64,000 bases of DNA from DAOUBP01 sp964513075 (GTDB lineage: Bacteria; Chloroflexota; Anaerolineae; CG2-30-64-16), in NCBI GenBank assembly GCA_964513075.1, contig CAZELR010000017.1, forward strand, positions 1 to 64,000, given 5' to 3'. Below, in pieces: positions 9,762 to 18,986 of the stretch (its first letter is position 1; each line of letters starts with the position of its first letter). Made by a program: the position numbers and the translations under genes. Under the pieces are notes generated by a model. The model was given only the letters and a program-made list of their open reading frames with translations, was not told the DNA's origin and ran no database searches.

Positions 9762-9790
9762 CGCCTGATCCCTGACGCCTGACCCCTGAT
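9703..9790. repeat. Short repeats right of the S23 gene, ending inverted
   Basis: Direct heptamers (gacaggagtcaggagacagg) run to about 9755, then the complementary form (cctgacgcctgatccctgac) continues to 9790. Together with 9239-9320 this gives partly inverted ends around the S23 gene. Confidence 0.75.
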
Positions 9791-9800
9791 AGGAGCTATT

Positions 9801-11657
9801 ATGGAAGACTACGACGAATTCCAGGAAGAGGAATTTACCACCCAATTCAACGGCGGCACACTCCGGCGCATCCTGGGACTGGTGAAGCCGCACTGGCAGT
9901 GGGTGCTTGGCTTCCTGTTGACCATTGCGGTGGTTTCGCTGCTCGACTCGCTCTTCACCTACCAGGGCAAGCGCATCCTGGACGAGGCTATCGTCCCGCG
10001 CAACCCGGCGGCGCTGCGGGGCATTCTGCTGGTCTACGGCCTGCTGATCGTGGTTCAGGCCGCAGGCACGTTCGGGTTCATCTACCTCGCAGGCGTGCTG
10101 GGCGAGCTGGTGCAATACGATCTGCGCAAGAAACTGTTCGACCATCTGCAGGAGCTGTCGTTTTCCTACTTCGGCCGGACGCCGGTGGGCTGGATCATGT
10201 CGCGCGTCACTTCCGACTCGGAGCGCATCGCGCAGCTCGTCACCTGGGGCTTGCTGGACGTGACGTGGGCAATCTTCAACATCGGCAGCGCGCTGGTCTT
10301 CATGTTGTTCATCAACTGGCGGCTGGCGCTAATGGTGATGGTCATCGTCCCGCTGCTGCTGATCGTCGCCGTGCAGTTCAAAAAGCGCATCCTGGTCCAG
10401 TTCAGGCAGGTGCGCAAGATCAACTCCAAGATCACGGGTGAGTTCAACCAGAACATCACGGGCGTGCGGGTGGTGAAGGCGCTGGGCCGCGAGGAAGCAA
10501 ACCTGGCCGAGTTTTCGGCTCTCACGGATCAGATGTACCGCGCCTCGTACCGGGCCGCGTGGCTCTCCGCACTGTTCCTGCCGGCGGTGCAGCTCATCAG
10601 CGCGTTCGCAGTCGGCGGCATCGTTCTCTACGGCGGGCTGAGCGCGACCGTCGGTGGGATGACTATCGGGCCGCTGGCCATCGGATCGATGTCCATCGGA
10701 GCTATCCAGGCTTTTATCAGCTACGTCACCTTCATGATGTGGCCGGTGCAGGACCTGGCGCGCGTCTACTCCGAGATGCAGAACGCCATTGCTTCGGCCG
10801 AGCGCACTTTCTCGTTGGTCGATGCGCAGCCGGAGGTGACGGACCGGGAAGGTGCCTTCAATCCCGGCACCATCGCCGGCGAGATCGAGTTCGATCACGT
10901 AGATTTTTACTATGATGCCGACAAACCGGTGCTGACCGACTTCAACTTGCGTGTGAGACAGGGCGAGACTATTGCACTGGTGGGCCCGACGGGCGGCGGC
11001 AAATCGACGATTGTCAACCTGATGTGCCGGTTCTACGAGCCAAAAGCCGGCGCCATCCGCATTGGCGGCCGCGACTATCGCGATTACACGCTGCACGGCA
11101 TCCATTCGCGCATCGGCGTGGTGCTGCAAACGCCGCACCTCTTCTCCGGCTCGGTGCGTGAAAACATTCGCTATGGCCGGCTGAACGCAACCGATGCCGA
11201 AATCGAAGAAGCGGCCAAGGTCGCTGGCGCACATGAGTTCATCACCGTGCTGGAGGGCGGCTACGGGGCCGAGGTGGGCGAGGGCGGCAACCGGCTTTCG
11301 GTTGGGCAGAAACAGCTCATCAGCTTGGCGCGCGCCGTGCTGGCGCAACCGGAGGTGCTGGTGATGGACGAGGCGACCAGCTCGGTGGACACCGTAACCG
11401 AGGCACTGATTCAGCGCGGCATGGAAGCGGTGATGGCGGGCCGGACCAGCTTTGTCATCGCGCACCGCCTGAGCACCATCAAGCGCGCCGACCGTATCTT
11501 GGTGATCGAGAACGGGACGATCACCGAGCAGGGCACGCACGCCGAGCTGTTGCGCGCGAAGGGACACTACTACAAGCTGTACACGCAGCAGTTCCGCCAG
11601 CAGCGCGCAGCCGCGTATGAAGCCCTGACGCTGCCGGAGCTCTCACCAGCGTCATAA
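9801..11657 (+). CDS. ABC exporter subunit with canonical Walker B (heterodimer half B)
   Basis: A 618-residue half-transporter: an acidic N-terminus (DEFQEEEF), six membrane helices (about 35-330), then the nucleotide-binding domain with Walker A GPTGGGKST (~394-402), signature LSVGQKQL (~500) and Walker B VLVMDEATSSVD with the catalytic Glu. The altered signature (Val in place of Gly) complements the Asp-type Walker B of the subunit at 7408, so one ATP site of the pair is degenerate and one is active. It would form the partner half of a multidrug- or lipid-type exporter in the cytoplasmic membrane. AGGAGC lies 6 bases before ATG 9801. Confidence 0.9.
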   Translation: MEDYDEFQEEEFTTQFNGGTLRRILGLVKPHWQWVLGFLLTIAVVSLLDSLFTYQGKRILDEAIVPRNPAALRGILLVYGLLIVVQAAGTFGFIYLAGVLGELVQYDLRKKLFDHLQELSFSYFGRTPVGWIMSRVTSDSERIAQLVTWGLLDVTWAIFNIGSALVFMLFINWRLALMVMVIVPLLLIVAVQFKKRILVQFRQVRKINSKITGEFNQNITGVRVVKALGREEANLAEFSALTDQMYRASYRAAWLSALFLPAVQLISAFAVGGIVLYGGLSATVGGMTIGPLAIGSMSIGAIQAFISYVTFMMWPVQDLARVYSEMQNAIASAERTFSLVDAQPEVTDREGAFNPGTIAGEIEFDHVDFYYDADKPVLTDFNLRVRQGETIALVGPTGGGKSTIVNLMCRFYEPKAGAIRIGGRDYRDYTLHGIHSRIGVVLQTPHLFSGSVRENIRYGRLNATDAEIEEAAKVAGAHEFITVLEGGYGAEVGEGGNRLSVGQKQLISLARAVLAQPEVLVMDEATSSVDTVTEALIQRGMEAVMAGRTSFVIAHRLSTIKRADRILVIENGTITEQGTHAELLRAKGHYYKLYTQQFRQQRAAAYEALTLPELSPAS

Positions 11658-11713
11658 CATACGAACCAATCAGGTTTATCGCCGAAACCTAATTTATCCT
11701 AACATAAAAAACA

Positions 11714-11748
11714 AGAGACCCGGCCCCTCGACGAGAGGCCGGGTCTCT
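11714..11748. terminator. Terminator hairpin after the ABC exporter
   Basis: AGAGACCCGGCC (11714-11725) pairs with GGCCGGGTCTCT (11737-11748), with an A-run before it and a short T-run after. The 277-base space 11658-11934 also holds a decayed copy of the AAACC/GGTTT palindrome (11664-11697) and a perfect 8-bp hairpin GCGGAGTT/AACTCCGC at 11779-11797; no gene is seen in it. Confidence 0.75.
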
Positions 11749-11844
11749 GTTTGCCCCGAACATCGTCGTGGAATAGCTGCGGAGTTTAGAACTCCGCCCG
11801 GCGCAACGCGGGGTAACGGTGAATACTGACACCTGCCCCTGGAT

Positions 11845-11873
11845 TTGTTTGCATGAGCGAACGCACGTATAAT
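11845..11873 (+). promoter_or_regulatory. Promoter for the M3 peptidase gene
   Basis: TTGTTT (11845-11850), 17-base spacer, TATAAT (11868-11873). Transcription would start near 11880, so the 23-bp-stem palindrome that begins at 11874 would occupy the start of the mRNA. Confidence 0.65.
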
Positions 11874-11922
11874 CTCCGAAAACAAACCAGGTTTCTGCGA
11901 GAAACCTGGTTTGTTTTCGGAG
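11874..11922. repeat. Perfect 23-bp-stem palindrome in a 5' leader
   Basis: The arms 11874-11896 and 11900-11922 are perfectly complementary around a GCG loop, and carry the family core AAACCAGGTTTCT. This is the longest perfect member of the family in the window. It starts directly after the -10 box and ends 12 bases before the pepF-like start codon. Confidence 0.95.
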
Positions 11923-11934
11923 CAAGGAGAGCCC

Positions 11935-13740
11935 ATGACTGACAAACTCCCTACCGGCGCCGAAGATGTCGCCTGGGACCTGACCGACCTCTACGCAGGC
12001 ACTGACGACCCGCGCCTGCTTGCAGACTTAGACGCAGCCGATGTGGAGGCCGATGCCCTGGACGCCAAGTATCGTGACACGATCGCCGCGCTGACACCAT
12101 TCGGGCTGGCCGAGCTTTTGGGCCGCTACGAGACTTTGCGCGAACGGGCCGCCAGAGCCGGCAGCTTCGCGTCCCTCAACTGGACGCAGAACACCGAGGA
12201 TCCTGCCCGCGGCGCGCTGCTCCAACGCGTCACCGAGCGCGGCGCACAGCTCAGCCAGAAGCTGGTTTTCATGGAGCTCGAGCTGGCCGACGCGCCGGAT
12301 GAGGTCGCGTCGGCGTGGTTGGCCGATCCGCGCCTGGCACGCTACCGTCACTGGCTAGAGGTGCTGCGCCTCTACCGGCCCTACTTGCTTACAGAGCCGG
12401 AAGAGAAGGTCCTGGCCGAAAAGTCGGTCACTGGCCGAGACGCGTGGGAGCGCTTCTTCAACGAAACACACTCGGCCGCACGCTACGAGCTGGACGGCGA
12501 GAAGCTAAGCCGTGACCAGGTTCTCAGCCGGCTCTATGCGCCGGATCGGGCGCTGCGCCAGGCCGCGGCCGCCGCGTTCACTGTCGGGCTCAAGGACCTG
12601 AAGCGTACGTCCACTTACATCTTCAATACCATCCTGGCCGATAAAGCCTCGAACGATCGGCTGCGTGCCTACCCAACCTGGATCAGCGCGCGCAACCTGT
12701 CCAACGAGGTCGACGACAAGACCGTGGATGCGCTGGTAGAGGCGGTCACTTCCCGCTACGATATTGTGGCCCGCTACTATCGGCTGAAGCGCGGGCTGTT
12801 GGGGCTGGACGAGTTGTTCGACACCGACCGGTACGCGCCGCTGCCCGCAGCCGACCGGCGCTATGCGTGGGACGAGGCGCGTGGCCTCGTGCTGGCCGCC
12901 TACGGCCGCTTCCACCCGCGCCTGGCCGAGATCGCGGGCTGGTTCTTCGACCGGTGCTGGATCGACGCGCCCCCGCGGCCCGGCAAGTATGGCGGCGCAT
13001 TCAGCCACAGCGTCACACCCTCGGTGCACCCTTACATTCTGCTGAACTACGACGCCAAGCCGCGCGACGTCATGACCCTGGCGCACGAGCTGGGCCACGG
13101 CGTCCACCAGAAGCTGTCCGGCGTGCAGGGGCTGCTCCAGGCCGACACGCCGCTCACTACCGCGGAGACTGCATCGGTGTTCGGCGAGATGCTGGTGTTC
13201 CAGGACATGTTGGCACGAGAAAACGACCCCGCGGTGCGCCTGGGCATGCTGACCGGCAAGATCGAGGATTCGTTCGCGACTGCGTTCCGGCAGATCAGCA
13301 TGAACCGCTTCGAGCACGCTATTCACACCGCACGCCGCACCGAGGGCGAACTGACTACGGAACGCTTCAGCGAGCTATGGCTGGAGACGCAGCGGGCCAT
13401 GTTCGGCGACAGCGTCACGCTGACCGAGAACTACGGCCTGTGGTGGAGCTACATTCCGCACTTCATTGGCACGCCCGGTTATGTCTACGCCTATGCATTC
13501 GGCGAGCTGCTGGTGTTGGCGCTGTATGCCCGTTACCAGCAGGTAGGCCCCGATTTCGCGGACGCATACATCGAAATGCTGTCCAAAGGCGGCTCCGACT
13601 GGCCGCAGGCCATCGTCGCGCCGCTGGGCGTGGATCTCACCGACCCTGCTTTCTGGCAGGGCGGGTTAGGAATCCTGGAGGGGCTGGTGGCCGAGGCGGA
13701 GGCGCTGGCCGGAGAGATTCAGGGATCTTTTGGCCGCTGA
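11935..13740 (+). CDS. pepF: M3 family oligoendopeptidase F-type metallopeptidase
   Basis: A 601-residue zinc oligopeptidase, the usual length for the PepF/M3B group, which cuts short peptides in the cytoplasm. The zinc motif HELGH is at 384-388 in LAHELGHGVHQKLS, and the third ligand Glu is in the downstream TTAETASVFGEM block (~403-414), as the family requires. The N-terminal helical region and the C-terminal FIGTPGYVYAYAFGELL segment also match. ATG 11935 follows AAGGAG. The gene is preceded by its own promoter and leader palindrome and is followed, after 64 bases, by the FKBP gene, which may share the transcript. Confidence 0.92.
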   Translation: MTDKLPTGAEDVAWDLTDLYAGTDDPRLLADLDAADVEADALDAKYRDTIAALTPFGLAELLGRYETLRERAARAGSFASLNWTQNTEDPARGALLQRVTERGAQLSQKLVFMELELADAPDEVASAWLADPRLARYRHWLEVLRLYRPYLLTEPEEKVLAEKSVTGRDAWERFFNETHSAARYELDGEKLSRDQVLSRLYAPDRALRQAAAAAFTVGLKDLKRTSTYIFNTILADKASNDRLRAYPTWISARNLSNEVDDKTVDALVEAVTSRYDIVARYYRLKRGLLGLDELFDTDRYAPLPAADRRYAWDEARGLVLAAYGRFHPRLAEIAGWFFDRCWIDAPPRPGKYGGAFSHSVTPSVHPYILLNYDAKPRDVMTLAHELGHGVHQKLSGVQGLLQADTPLTTAETASVFGEMLVFQDMLARENDPAVRLGMLTGKIEDSFATAFRQISMNRFEHAIHTARRTEGELTTERFSELWLETQRAMFGDSVTLTENYGLWWSYIPHFIGTPGYVYAYAFGELLVLALYARYQQVGPDFADAYIEMLSKGGSDWPQAIVAPLGVDLTDPAFWQGGLGILEGLVAEAEALAGEIQGSFGR

Positions 13741-13804
13741 GGCGGCCTCGCAATCTCAGCCGGTGAATTTAATGCACCGAGCAGATCTAACAAGGAGAAT
13801 CTTC

Positions 13805-14302
13805 ATGACCGAATCGAAACCACCCGTAGCCGAGGGCATGGTCGTCACTGTGGACTACACATTGACACTAGACAACGGAGAGGTGGCCGATACCACCCAG
13901 GGCGGGATGCCGCTGCGCTTCCTGAGCGGCGGCGGTCAACTGCTGCCGGCCTTCGAAGACGCCCTGATCGGGCTGATCGCGGGGGATGAAACGCAGGTCA
14001 CCCTGACGCCCGAAGACGGCTACGGGGAGTATGACGAGGAGGCATTTGAGGAAGTGCCGATCGACCAGTTCCCGACCGATCAGAGGCTGGAGTTGGGTAT
14101 GGCCATCGGCGTGCAGGACTCATCCGGCGAGATGTACGAGGCCCATATTTCGGAAATTCACGATGACACCGTCATCCTGGACTACAATCACCCTCTGGCG
14201 GGCGAGACGCTGCATTTCACCATCAAGGTGTTGGATGCGCGCCCAGCCACCGAAGAGGAGCTGGCACACGGCCACGTTCATGACGGGGCGCACCACCACT
14301 AA
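13805..14302 (+). CDS. slyD: FKBP-type peptidyl-prolyl isomerase, SlyD-like
   Basis: A 165-residue FKBP of the SlyD type. The FKBP half opens with VVTVDYTLTLDNGEVADTT; the insert-in-flap domain follows from about residue 70 (VTLTPEDGYGEYDEEAFEEV) and the fold closes with HPLAGETLHFTIKVLDAR. The C-terminus carries a short His-rich tail (HGHVHDGAHHH), as in SlyD proteins that bind nickel and other metals. It would act as a cytoplasmic folding helper and possible metal store. ATG 13805 follows AAGGAG, and a strong terminator follows the stop. Confidence 0.9.
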   Translation: MTESKPPVAEGMVVTVDYTLTLDNGEVADTTQGGMPLRFLSGGGQLLPAFEDALIGLIAGDETQVTLTPEDGYGEYDEEAFEEVPIDQFPTDQRLELGMAIGVQDSSGEMYEAHISEIHDDTVILDYNHPLAGETLHFTIKVLDARPATEEELAHGHVHDGAHHH

Positions 14303-14307
14303 GCACG

Positions 14308-14349
14308 AAAAAGGCCCCAGGTTTGTCAAAGAAACCTGGGGCCTTTTTT
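14308..14349 (+). terminator. Strong intrinsic terminator built on the palindrome family
   Basis: AAGGCCCCAGGTTT (14311-14324) pairs with AAACCTGGGGCCTT (14332-14345) and runs into TTTTTT. The inner core CAGGTTT/AAACCTG is the same as in the interspersed palindromes, suggesting a family member adapted as a terminator. The A-run on the left lets it also serve the convergent gene at 14360. Confidence 0.9.
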
Positions 14350-14359
14350 CTGTGGTTTC

Positions 14360-14905
14360 TCAGCGCCTACGCTGCATCAGCGCGTAGGCCAGCACAATCA
14401 CCCCCGCGCCGATCAGCAGCAGCGGCAGCAAGAGCCGCCCAAACGGACCGTTGCGCAGGCCGCTGATGTTCAGAATCAACTCAAAGAACGTCCCAAAGAT
14501 CAGAAAAAGAACTAAACCGACCCCGATCAGGCCAGTACCTGCGCGCACGGCTTTCGGGTCCTCCCCCCACAGCCCTGCGATGGCAATACCGATGCCCACA
14601 GAGGTGGGAGCGACGAGCGCCCATGCATAGGCCCAACTCCCCCAATGGTTCGAGAGCGACTGATAGAGCAGAAGCATGCCGACCATGGTGACGATGCTGC
14701 CGGGCACGGCCAACGGGCCACCCTTTTTCCCCACCAGCACCATGCCGGCAAAGAACAGCAGGCCGGGCACAATGATAAAAAAGGGCCACAGGTGGGTCCA
14801 GACGTCGAAGTGAAAAATCTGACCCAGCAAAAACAGGGCGCCCAAAACAATGAGGCCCACGCCGGCGGCCAACACCCCCATGCTGCGCAAGCGATCGGTG
14901 TCCAT
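14360..14905 (-). CDS. Small integral membrane protein, LiaF/DUF5668-like
   Basis: A 181-residue protein with about five hydrophobic segments (near 10-30, 37-58, 67-85, 91-112, 122-178), starting MDTDRLRSMGVLAAGVGLIV. The repeated pattern GLIVLGALFLLGQIFHFDVW is typical of the LiaI/LiaF-like transmembrane module (DUF5668) found in many Gram-positive and Chloroflexota envelope proteins, here without the usual C-terminal cytoplasmic or beta domain. It probably sits in the cytoplasmic membrane; the role is unknown. GAAAGGAG precedes ATG 14905, and a palindrome of the interspersed family lies directly upstream in the presumed leader. Confidence 0.7.
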   Translation of the reverse strand: MDTDRLRSMGVLAAGVGLIVLGALFLLGQIFHFDVWTHLWPFFIIVPGLLFFAGMVLVGKKGGPLAVPGSIVTMVGMLLLYQSLSNHWGSWAYAWALVAPTSVGIGIAIAGLWGEDPKAVRAGTGLIGVGLVLFLIFGTFFELILNISGLRNGPFGRLLLPLLLIGAGVIVLAYALMQRRR

Positions 14906-14918
14906 GATCGGCTCCTTT

Positions 14919-14962
14919 CAAAAACAAACCGGGTTCCTGCGAGAAACCTGGTTTGTTTTTTG
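14919..14962. repeat. Interspersed palindrome in the leader of the membrane protein gene
   Basis: CAAAAACAAACCGGGTTCCT pairs with AGAAACCTGGTTTGTTTTTTG with two mismatches in the core, around a GCG loop. On the minus strand it lies just before the ribosome site of the gene starting at 14905. Confidence 0.85.
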
Positions 14963-15028
14963 AGCTTCCTATTTGAACCAGGTGTCTAAACTCCTGTACG
15001 CAAACTCCGACCAATTGGTTGCATGCTT

Positions 15029-16048
15029 CTATGGCGTCAGCTCGCCGCACAGACTCTCGGCGATACGCGCCTTCACCTCTTCAGCCGTGTCACCGCTGCT
15101 GAAAAGATAGAACAACTTGCACAGCGCGGCTTCCGCGGTCATGTCACGGCCGCTTACGACCCCGGCACGCGCCAGCGCGGCGCCTCCCGCATATTCGCCC
15201 TGGTGAACCGAGCCGCGCAGGCACTGGGTGCAATTCACGATCACCACACCGCGGCCCGTGGCCTCGCGGATTGCGTCCAGGAAGGCTTCGTCGCGATCGG
15301 GCGCATTGCCCACCCCAAAGGTTTCCAGCACCAGGCCGCGGAGCGGCGGCTGAAGCACGTTGCGCAGCAGCGCAGGGGCCAGGCCGGGAAAAATGCGAAA
15401 CGCGCCGACGGTTGTCGCTTCCGCCGCAAGGGCCGCCAGGGTCAATGTTTCCGAAGCCGGTGCAGCACGGACATGGCTCCAGTCGATCTCGATGTCAACG
15501 CCCACCGTGCCCAGCGGCGGATAGTTCGGCGACTCAAACGCATCCAGCCCATCGGCATCCGCCTTCACTGACCGGCAGCCGCGCAGCAGCTTATTGCCGA
15601 AATACAGGCACACCTCGGGCACCGGGTGCTCGGCGGCGATCAGCATACACGTGATGAGGTTGGCGCGCGCATCATTGCGAATCTCGCACAAGGGAATCTG
15701 CGAACCGGTCAGGATCACCGGCTTGCGCAGTCCCTGCAGCAGGAACGGCAGCGCCGAAGCCGTGTAGGCCATAGTGTCGGTGCCATGCAAGACGATGAAC
15801 CCATCGTAAGCGTCGTAGTGCTCGACAATATCCTGACCGATGCGGATCCAATCGCCAGGGGTCATGTTGGATGAATCGAGCAGGGGCGTGTACTCATTGA
15901 TGTCGTACACCGGCATGCGCGGGTCACGCAGCTCCGGCATTTCGGCCATTTGCGCGGCCAGGAAGCCGGGCGCAGGCGTGTAACCATCAGCCGTCCGGCA
16001 CATGCCGATGGTGCCACCCGTATACGCGATATAGAGCCGTTTTCGCAT
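15029..16048 (-). CDS. ansA: L-asparaginase, type I
   Basis: A 339-residue asparaginase. The first catalytic Thr lies in AYTGGTIGM (near residue 12) and the second triad block is VLHGTDTMAYTASAL (near 85-99); the TGSQIPL segment and the C-terminal regulatory domain (EAFLDAIREATGRGVVIVNCTQC) match the cytoplasmic AnsA type. It hydrolyses L-asparagine to aspartate and ammonia. No signal peptide is present. It is transcribed divergently from the formate dehydrogenase locus. The intergenic space 16049-16222 holds a decayed copy of the AGCCGGT/ACCGGCT repeat (about 16105-16160). Confidence 0.92.
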   Translation of the reverse strand: MRKRLYIAYTGGTIGMCRTADGYTPAPGFLAAQMAEMPELRDPRMPVYDINEYTPLLDSSNMTPGDWIRIGQDIVEHYDAYDGFIVLHGTDTMAYTASALPFLLQGLRKPVILTGSQIPLCEIRNDARANLITCMLIAAEHPVPEVCLYFGNKLLRGCRSVKADADGLDAFESPNYPPLGTVGVDIEIDWSHVRAAPASETLTLAALAAEATTVGAFRIFPGLAPALLRNVLQPPLRGLVLETFGVGNAPDRDEAFLDAIREATGRGVVIVNCTQCLRGSVHQGEYAGGAALARAGVVSGRDMTAEAALCKLFYLFSSGDTAEEVKARIAESLCGELTP

Positions 16049-16223
16049 TGTATTACCTCTGCTCTGAAAGTCGTCGTCCGCTGCCCCGGAATAAGGGCTG
16101 CAGCAGGTTTTCTCGCATCGACCACCAGACCGGCCAAAGCCTCGATTCCAGCCGGCTTGGGACCTCGCATGGCGTACCTGAACACCATTTTACCCCGCCG
16201 CCGCCCTGGTGTCCAAAGAGTAA

Positions 16224-16252
16224 TTGACAGCCTGAGGGACCGCAGGTACAAT
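16224..16252 (+). promoter_or_regulatory. Promoter of the formate dehydrogenase locus
   Basis: TTGACA (16224-16229), 17-base spacer, TACAAT (16247-16252). Transcription should begin near 16259, immediately in front of the palindrome at 16261-16301. Confidence 0.75.
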
Positions 16253-16260
16253 TTACGTTT

Positions 16261-16301
16261 ACAAACCAGGTCTACGGAGCCGTATAAGAAACCTGGTTTG
16301 T
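16261..16301. repeat. Interspersed palindrome in the 5' leader of the formate dehydrogenase locus
   Basis: ACAAACCAGGT (16261-16271) pairs with ACCTGGTTTGT (16291-16301); a second small stem TACGG/CCGTA is nested in the loop. It spans the predicted transcript start to 22 bases before the ATG at 16323. Confidence 0.85.
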
Positions 16302-16322
16302 GGATGGAGACAGGAGACCCGC

Positions 16323-18062
16323 ATGGATGCCGACTTCGCCACCCACCTCGATGCCAAGCTTGTCCAACTGGAAGCGCTTCTGGCCGGCTACGGCCCGCGC
16401 GGCCGCACCATTCTATTGGAGATCCTTCACGACGCGCAGGCAATCTTCGACGGCTGGTTGCCCCGTCCTGCGCTAGAGCGCATCGCCGAGTTTCTTCGCA
16501 TCCCCATCGCCGACGTGTACGGTGTCACCGAGTTCTACGAGATGTTTCACACGGAACCGGTAGGCCGCAGGGTGATCCGCATCTGCCAGGACGGCCCGTG
16601 CGCCGTTGCCGGGGCCGATCGGCTGCTGGCGGACGTCTGCGTCCGATTGGGCGTGGCGCCGGGCGGCACGACCGCGGATGGCGCATACACCGTCGAGCCC
16701 GTGCGGTGTCTGGGGCTGTGCGATCGTGCACCTGCGGCCCTGGTCAATCTGGAGCGACACGCGCCGGCCGTGGTCGAGACACTGCTGGACGGACAACCGT
16801 TGCCGGCAAAACTGCGTATTGGCGGCATGGTCAAGGTAGCGCTATCCAATGTCGGCGTGGTGGACCCAACAAGCCTGGACGATTATCGAGCACAAGGAGG
16901 CATGGCAGCGCTGCACAAGGCGCAGCATGAGATGACGCCCGCCCAGGTGATCGCTGAGGTCAAGGCCAGCAAATTATTGGGCCGCGGCGGCGCTGCATTC
17001 TCGGCCGGCCTGAAGTGGGAGTTTGCCGCCAGGCACCCCAAGCCGCGCACCATCATCTGCAACGCCGACGAGAGCGAGCCGGGCGCGTTCAAGGATCGCG
17101 TGCTGATGGATGCTGACCCGTTCCGCATCGTCGAGGGCCTGCTGATTGCGGCCTATGCCATCGGCGCGCAACAGGTTTTCATCTACGTGCGCGGCGAGCA
17201 CCGGCTGGGCTATGAGCGCTTCACCAACGCCGTGCGCCGGATCGCGGAGGCCGGCTATCTATGCGGCGAAACGAGCCACGGACCGGTTGCCTGCCAGATC
17301 GAGGTGCGCCGGGGCGCGGGGGCGTACGTCTGCGGCGAGGAGACCGCGCTGATCGAAAGCATCGAGGGCAAGCGCGGCTTCCCGCGGCTGCGGCCGCCCT
17401 ACCCGGCCGAGGCCGGGCTGTGGGGCCGCCCGACTGTCATCAACAACGTAGAGACCCTAGCCAAAGTGCCGTCCATCATCATGCACGGCGCACGCTGGTA
17501 CAACGCGCTGGGCACCCCCGAGTCGGCCGGCACCAAATTGTTTGCGGTCAGCGGCTCGGTGCTCCGGCCCGGTGTCTACGAAGTACCGTTCGGTGTTCCG
17601 CTGCGCCACCTCATCTACGACTTAGCGGGGGGCCTGATCGATGGCAGACAGGTGCAGGCGGTGCTCACAGGCGGCGCGGCCGGGACGTTCCTGACGGCCG
17701 AACATCTGGATACGCTGCTCACCTTCGAGGATTTCCACGCGGCCGGCGGCACCATCGGCGCGGGCACGTTGATGGTATTCGATGACACGGTAGACCTGCG
17801 CGATGTGCTGGCCCGCATCGGCGGCTTCTTCGCGCACGAGAGCTGTGGCAAGTGCTTCCCGTGCCAGATGGGCACCCAACGTCAGGCCGAGATCCTGGCC
17901 CGCATTGCCGCCGGCCGCGCCCGGTCAACCGATGCCACGGACCTGTTGGAACTGGCTGCCGTGATGACTGACACCAGCATCTGTGGATTGGGCCAGGCCG
18001 CGCCGCTGGCAATTCTCAGCGCATACCGGCGCTGGCCGGCGCTCTTTGCAGCGGCAGGCTAG
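16323..18062 (+). CDS. NuoE-NuoF fusion: NAD-binding subunit of formate dehydrogenase
   Basis: A 579-residue fusion of a NuoE-type thioredoxin-like [2Fe-2S] domain (residues ~1-160) with a NuoF-type flavoprotein (~180-575). NuoE cysteines are Cys88, Cys93, Cys129 and Cys133 (C-x4-C and C-x3-C). NuoF shows GRGGAAFSAGLKW (NADH loop), NADESEPGAFKDR (FMN region), GAYVCGEETALIES and the [4Fe-4S] ligands ESCGKCFPC plus a later Cys in TSICGLGQ. With the ferredoxin and molybdopterin subunits downstream it forms the diaphorase arm that reduces NAD+ with electrons from formate. The fused arrangement resembles HoxF and FdsB-type proteins. An NADH-dependent hydrogenase partner is less likely, as no hydrogenase gene is nearby. 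Confidence 0.88.
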   Translation: MDADFATHLDAKLVQLEALLAGYGPRGRTILLEILHDAQAIFDGWLPRPALERIAEFLRIPIADVYGVTEFYEMFHTEPVGRRVIRICQDGPCAVAGADRLLADVCVRLGVAPGGTTADGAYTVEPVRCLGLCDRAPAALVNLERHAPAVVETLLDGQPLPAKLRIGGMVKVALSNVGVVDPTSLDDYRAQGGMAALHKAQHEMTPAQVIAEVKASKLLGRGGAAFSAGLKWEFAARHPKPRTIICNADESEPGAFKDRVLMDADPFRIVEGLLIAAYAIGAQQVFIYVRGEHRLGYERFTNAVRRIAEAGYLCGETSHGPVACQIEVRRGAGAYVCGEETALIESIEGKRGFPRLRPPYPAEAGLWGRPTVINNVETLAKVPSIIMHGARWYNALGTPESAGTKLFAVSGSVLRPGVYEVPFGVPLRHLIYDLAGGLIDGRQVQAVLTGGAAGTFLTAEHLDTLLTFEDFHAAGGTIGAGTLMVFDDTVDLRDVLARIGGFFAHESCGKCFPCQMGTQRQAEILARIAAGRARSTDATDLLELAAVMTDTSICGLGQAAPLAILSAYRRWPALFAAAG

Positions 18063-18085
18063 AACAGCCCCCAAAAAGGATGATC

Positions 18086-18973
18086 ATGAAGAATGGAACA
18101 CTGGCAGCTCTGAGCGCCTACGTCCTTTGGGGCCTGCTGCCTGTCTATTGGAAAGCCATCGAACATGTCCCTGCGCAGGAAATCCTCAGCCACCGGGTCG
18201 TTGGGTCACTGGCGGTCGCACTGGGGCTGCTGGCTCTGCGACGCCAATGGGGCTGGCTGAAGAAGGCTGTCCGTAAGCCGGTCGTTCTGCTTCCCTACGT
18301 CGGCACTGCAAGCTTGTTGGCGGTCAACTGGTTGGTCTATATCTGGGCGAACAACAACGGCCATATCGTGGAGGTCAGTTTAGGCTACTTCATCAACCCG
18401 TTGTTGAATGTGCTTCTGGGAGTCGCGTTTCTGCGCGAACGGATGCGGCCCTGGCAGTGGGCGGCCATCGGGCTGGCCTTCGCCGGGGTGGCATATCTGA
18501 CGCTCAGCTACGGCCGGCTGCCCTGGATCGCCTTGACCCTCGCGCTGAGCTTCGGCTTCTACGGCCTGATCCGCAAGACCGCATCGCTGGAGTCGGTCCA
18601 GGGCTTGACCGTCGAGACGGGGCTGATGTTTCTGCCAGCGATCGGCTATCTCGCCTATCTCGGGAGCCGCGGCGTGGGTTCGTTCGGTCCGGCAGGCGTG
18701 CAGACCACCCTCCTCCTGGGCCTGGCGGGTTTTGTCACGGCGATTCCGTTGATCTTGTTTGCCTACGGCGCACGCCGCGTGCAGCTTACCACGCTCGGCG
18801 TGCTGCAATATGCCGCGCCGACGCTGCAATTCCTGTTGGGTGTGCTCGTCTACGGCGAAAGTTTTACCACAGACCGCCTGATCGGATTCTGCCTGATTTG
18901 GACGGCGCTGGTGCTGTACTCGGCCGAAGGCCTTATCACGCAGCGGCGCGCCGCGGCAGCAGTTGCATCCTGA
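18086..18973 (+). CDS. rarD: EamA-family transporter RarD
   Basis: A 295-residue membrane protein with ten predicted helices, matching RarD (the chloramphenicol-sensitive protein branch of the EamA/DMT family) from MKNGTLAALSAYVLWGLLPV to the end. Family marks are SHRVVGSLA near residue 40, the VNWLVYIWANNNGHIVEVSLGYFINPL block near 75-105, and the QYAAPTLQFLLGVLVYGE segment near 240. The transported molecule is unknown. ATG 18086 is favoured over 18080 because of spacing from AAAGGA. It is inserted between formate dehydrogenase subunit genes on the same strand, which is not a usual arrangement. Confidence 0.9.
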   Translation: MKNGTLAALSAYVLWGLLPVYWKAIEHVPAQEILSHRVVGSLAVALGLLALRRQWGWLKKAVRKPVVLLPYVGTASLLAVNWLVYIWANNNGHIVEVSLGYFINPLLNVLLGVAFLRERMRPWQWAAIGLAFAGVAYLTLSYGRLPWIALTLALSFGFYGLIRKTASLESVQGLTVETGLMFLPAIGYLAYLGSRGVGSFGPAGVQTTLLLGLAGFVTAIPLILFAYGARRVQLTTLGVLQYAAPTLQFLLGVLVYGESFTTDRLIGFCLIWTALVLYSAEGLITQRRAAAAVAS

Positions 18974-18986
18974 CGCGTATTGTTTT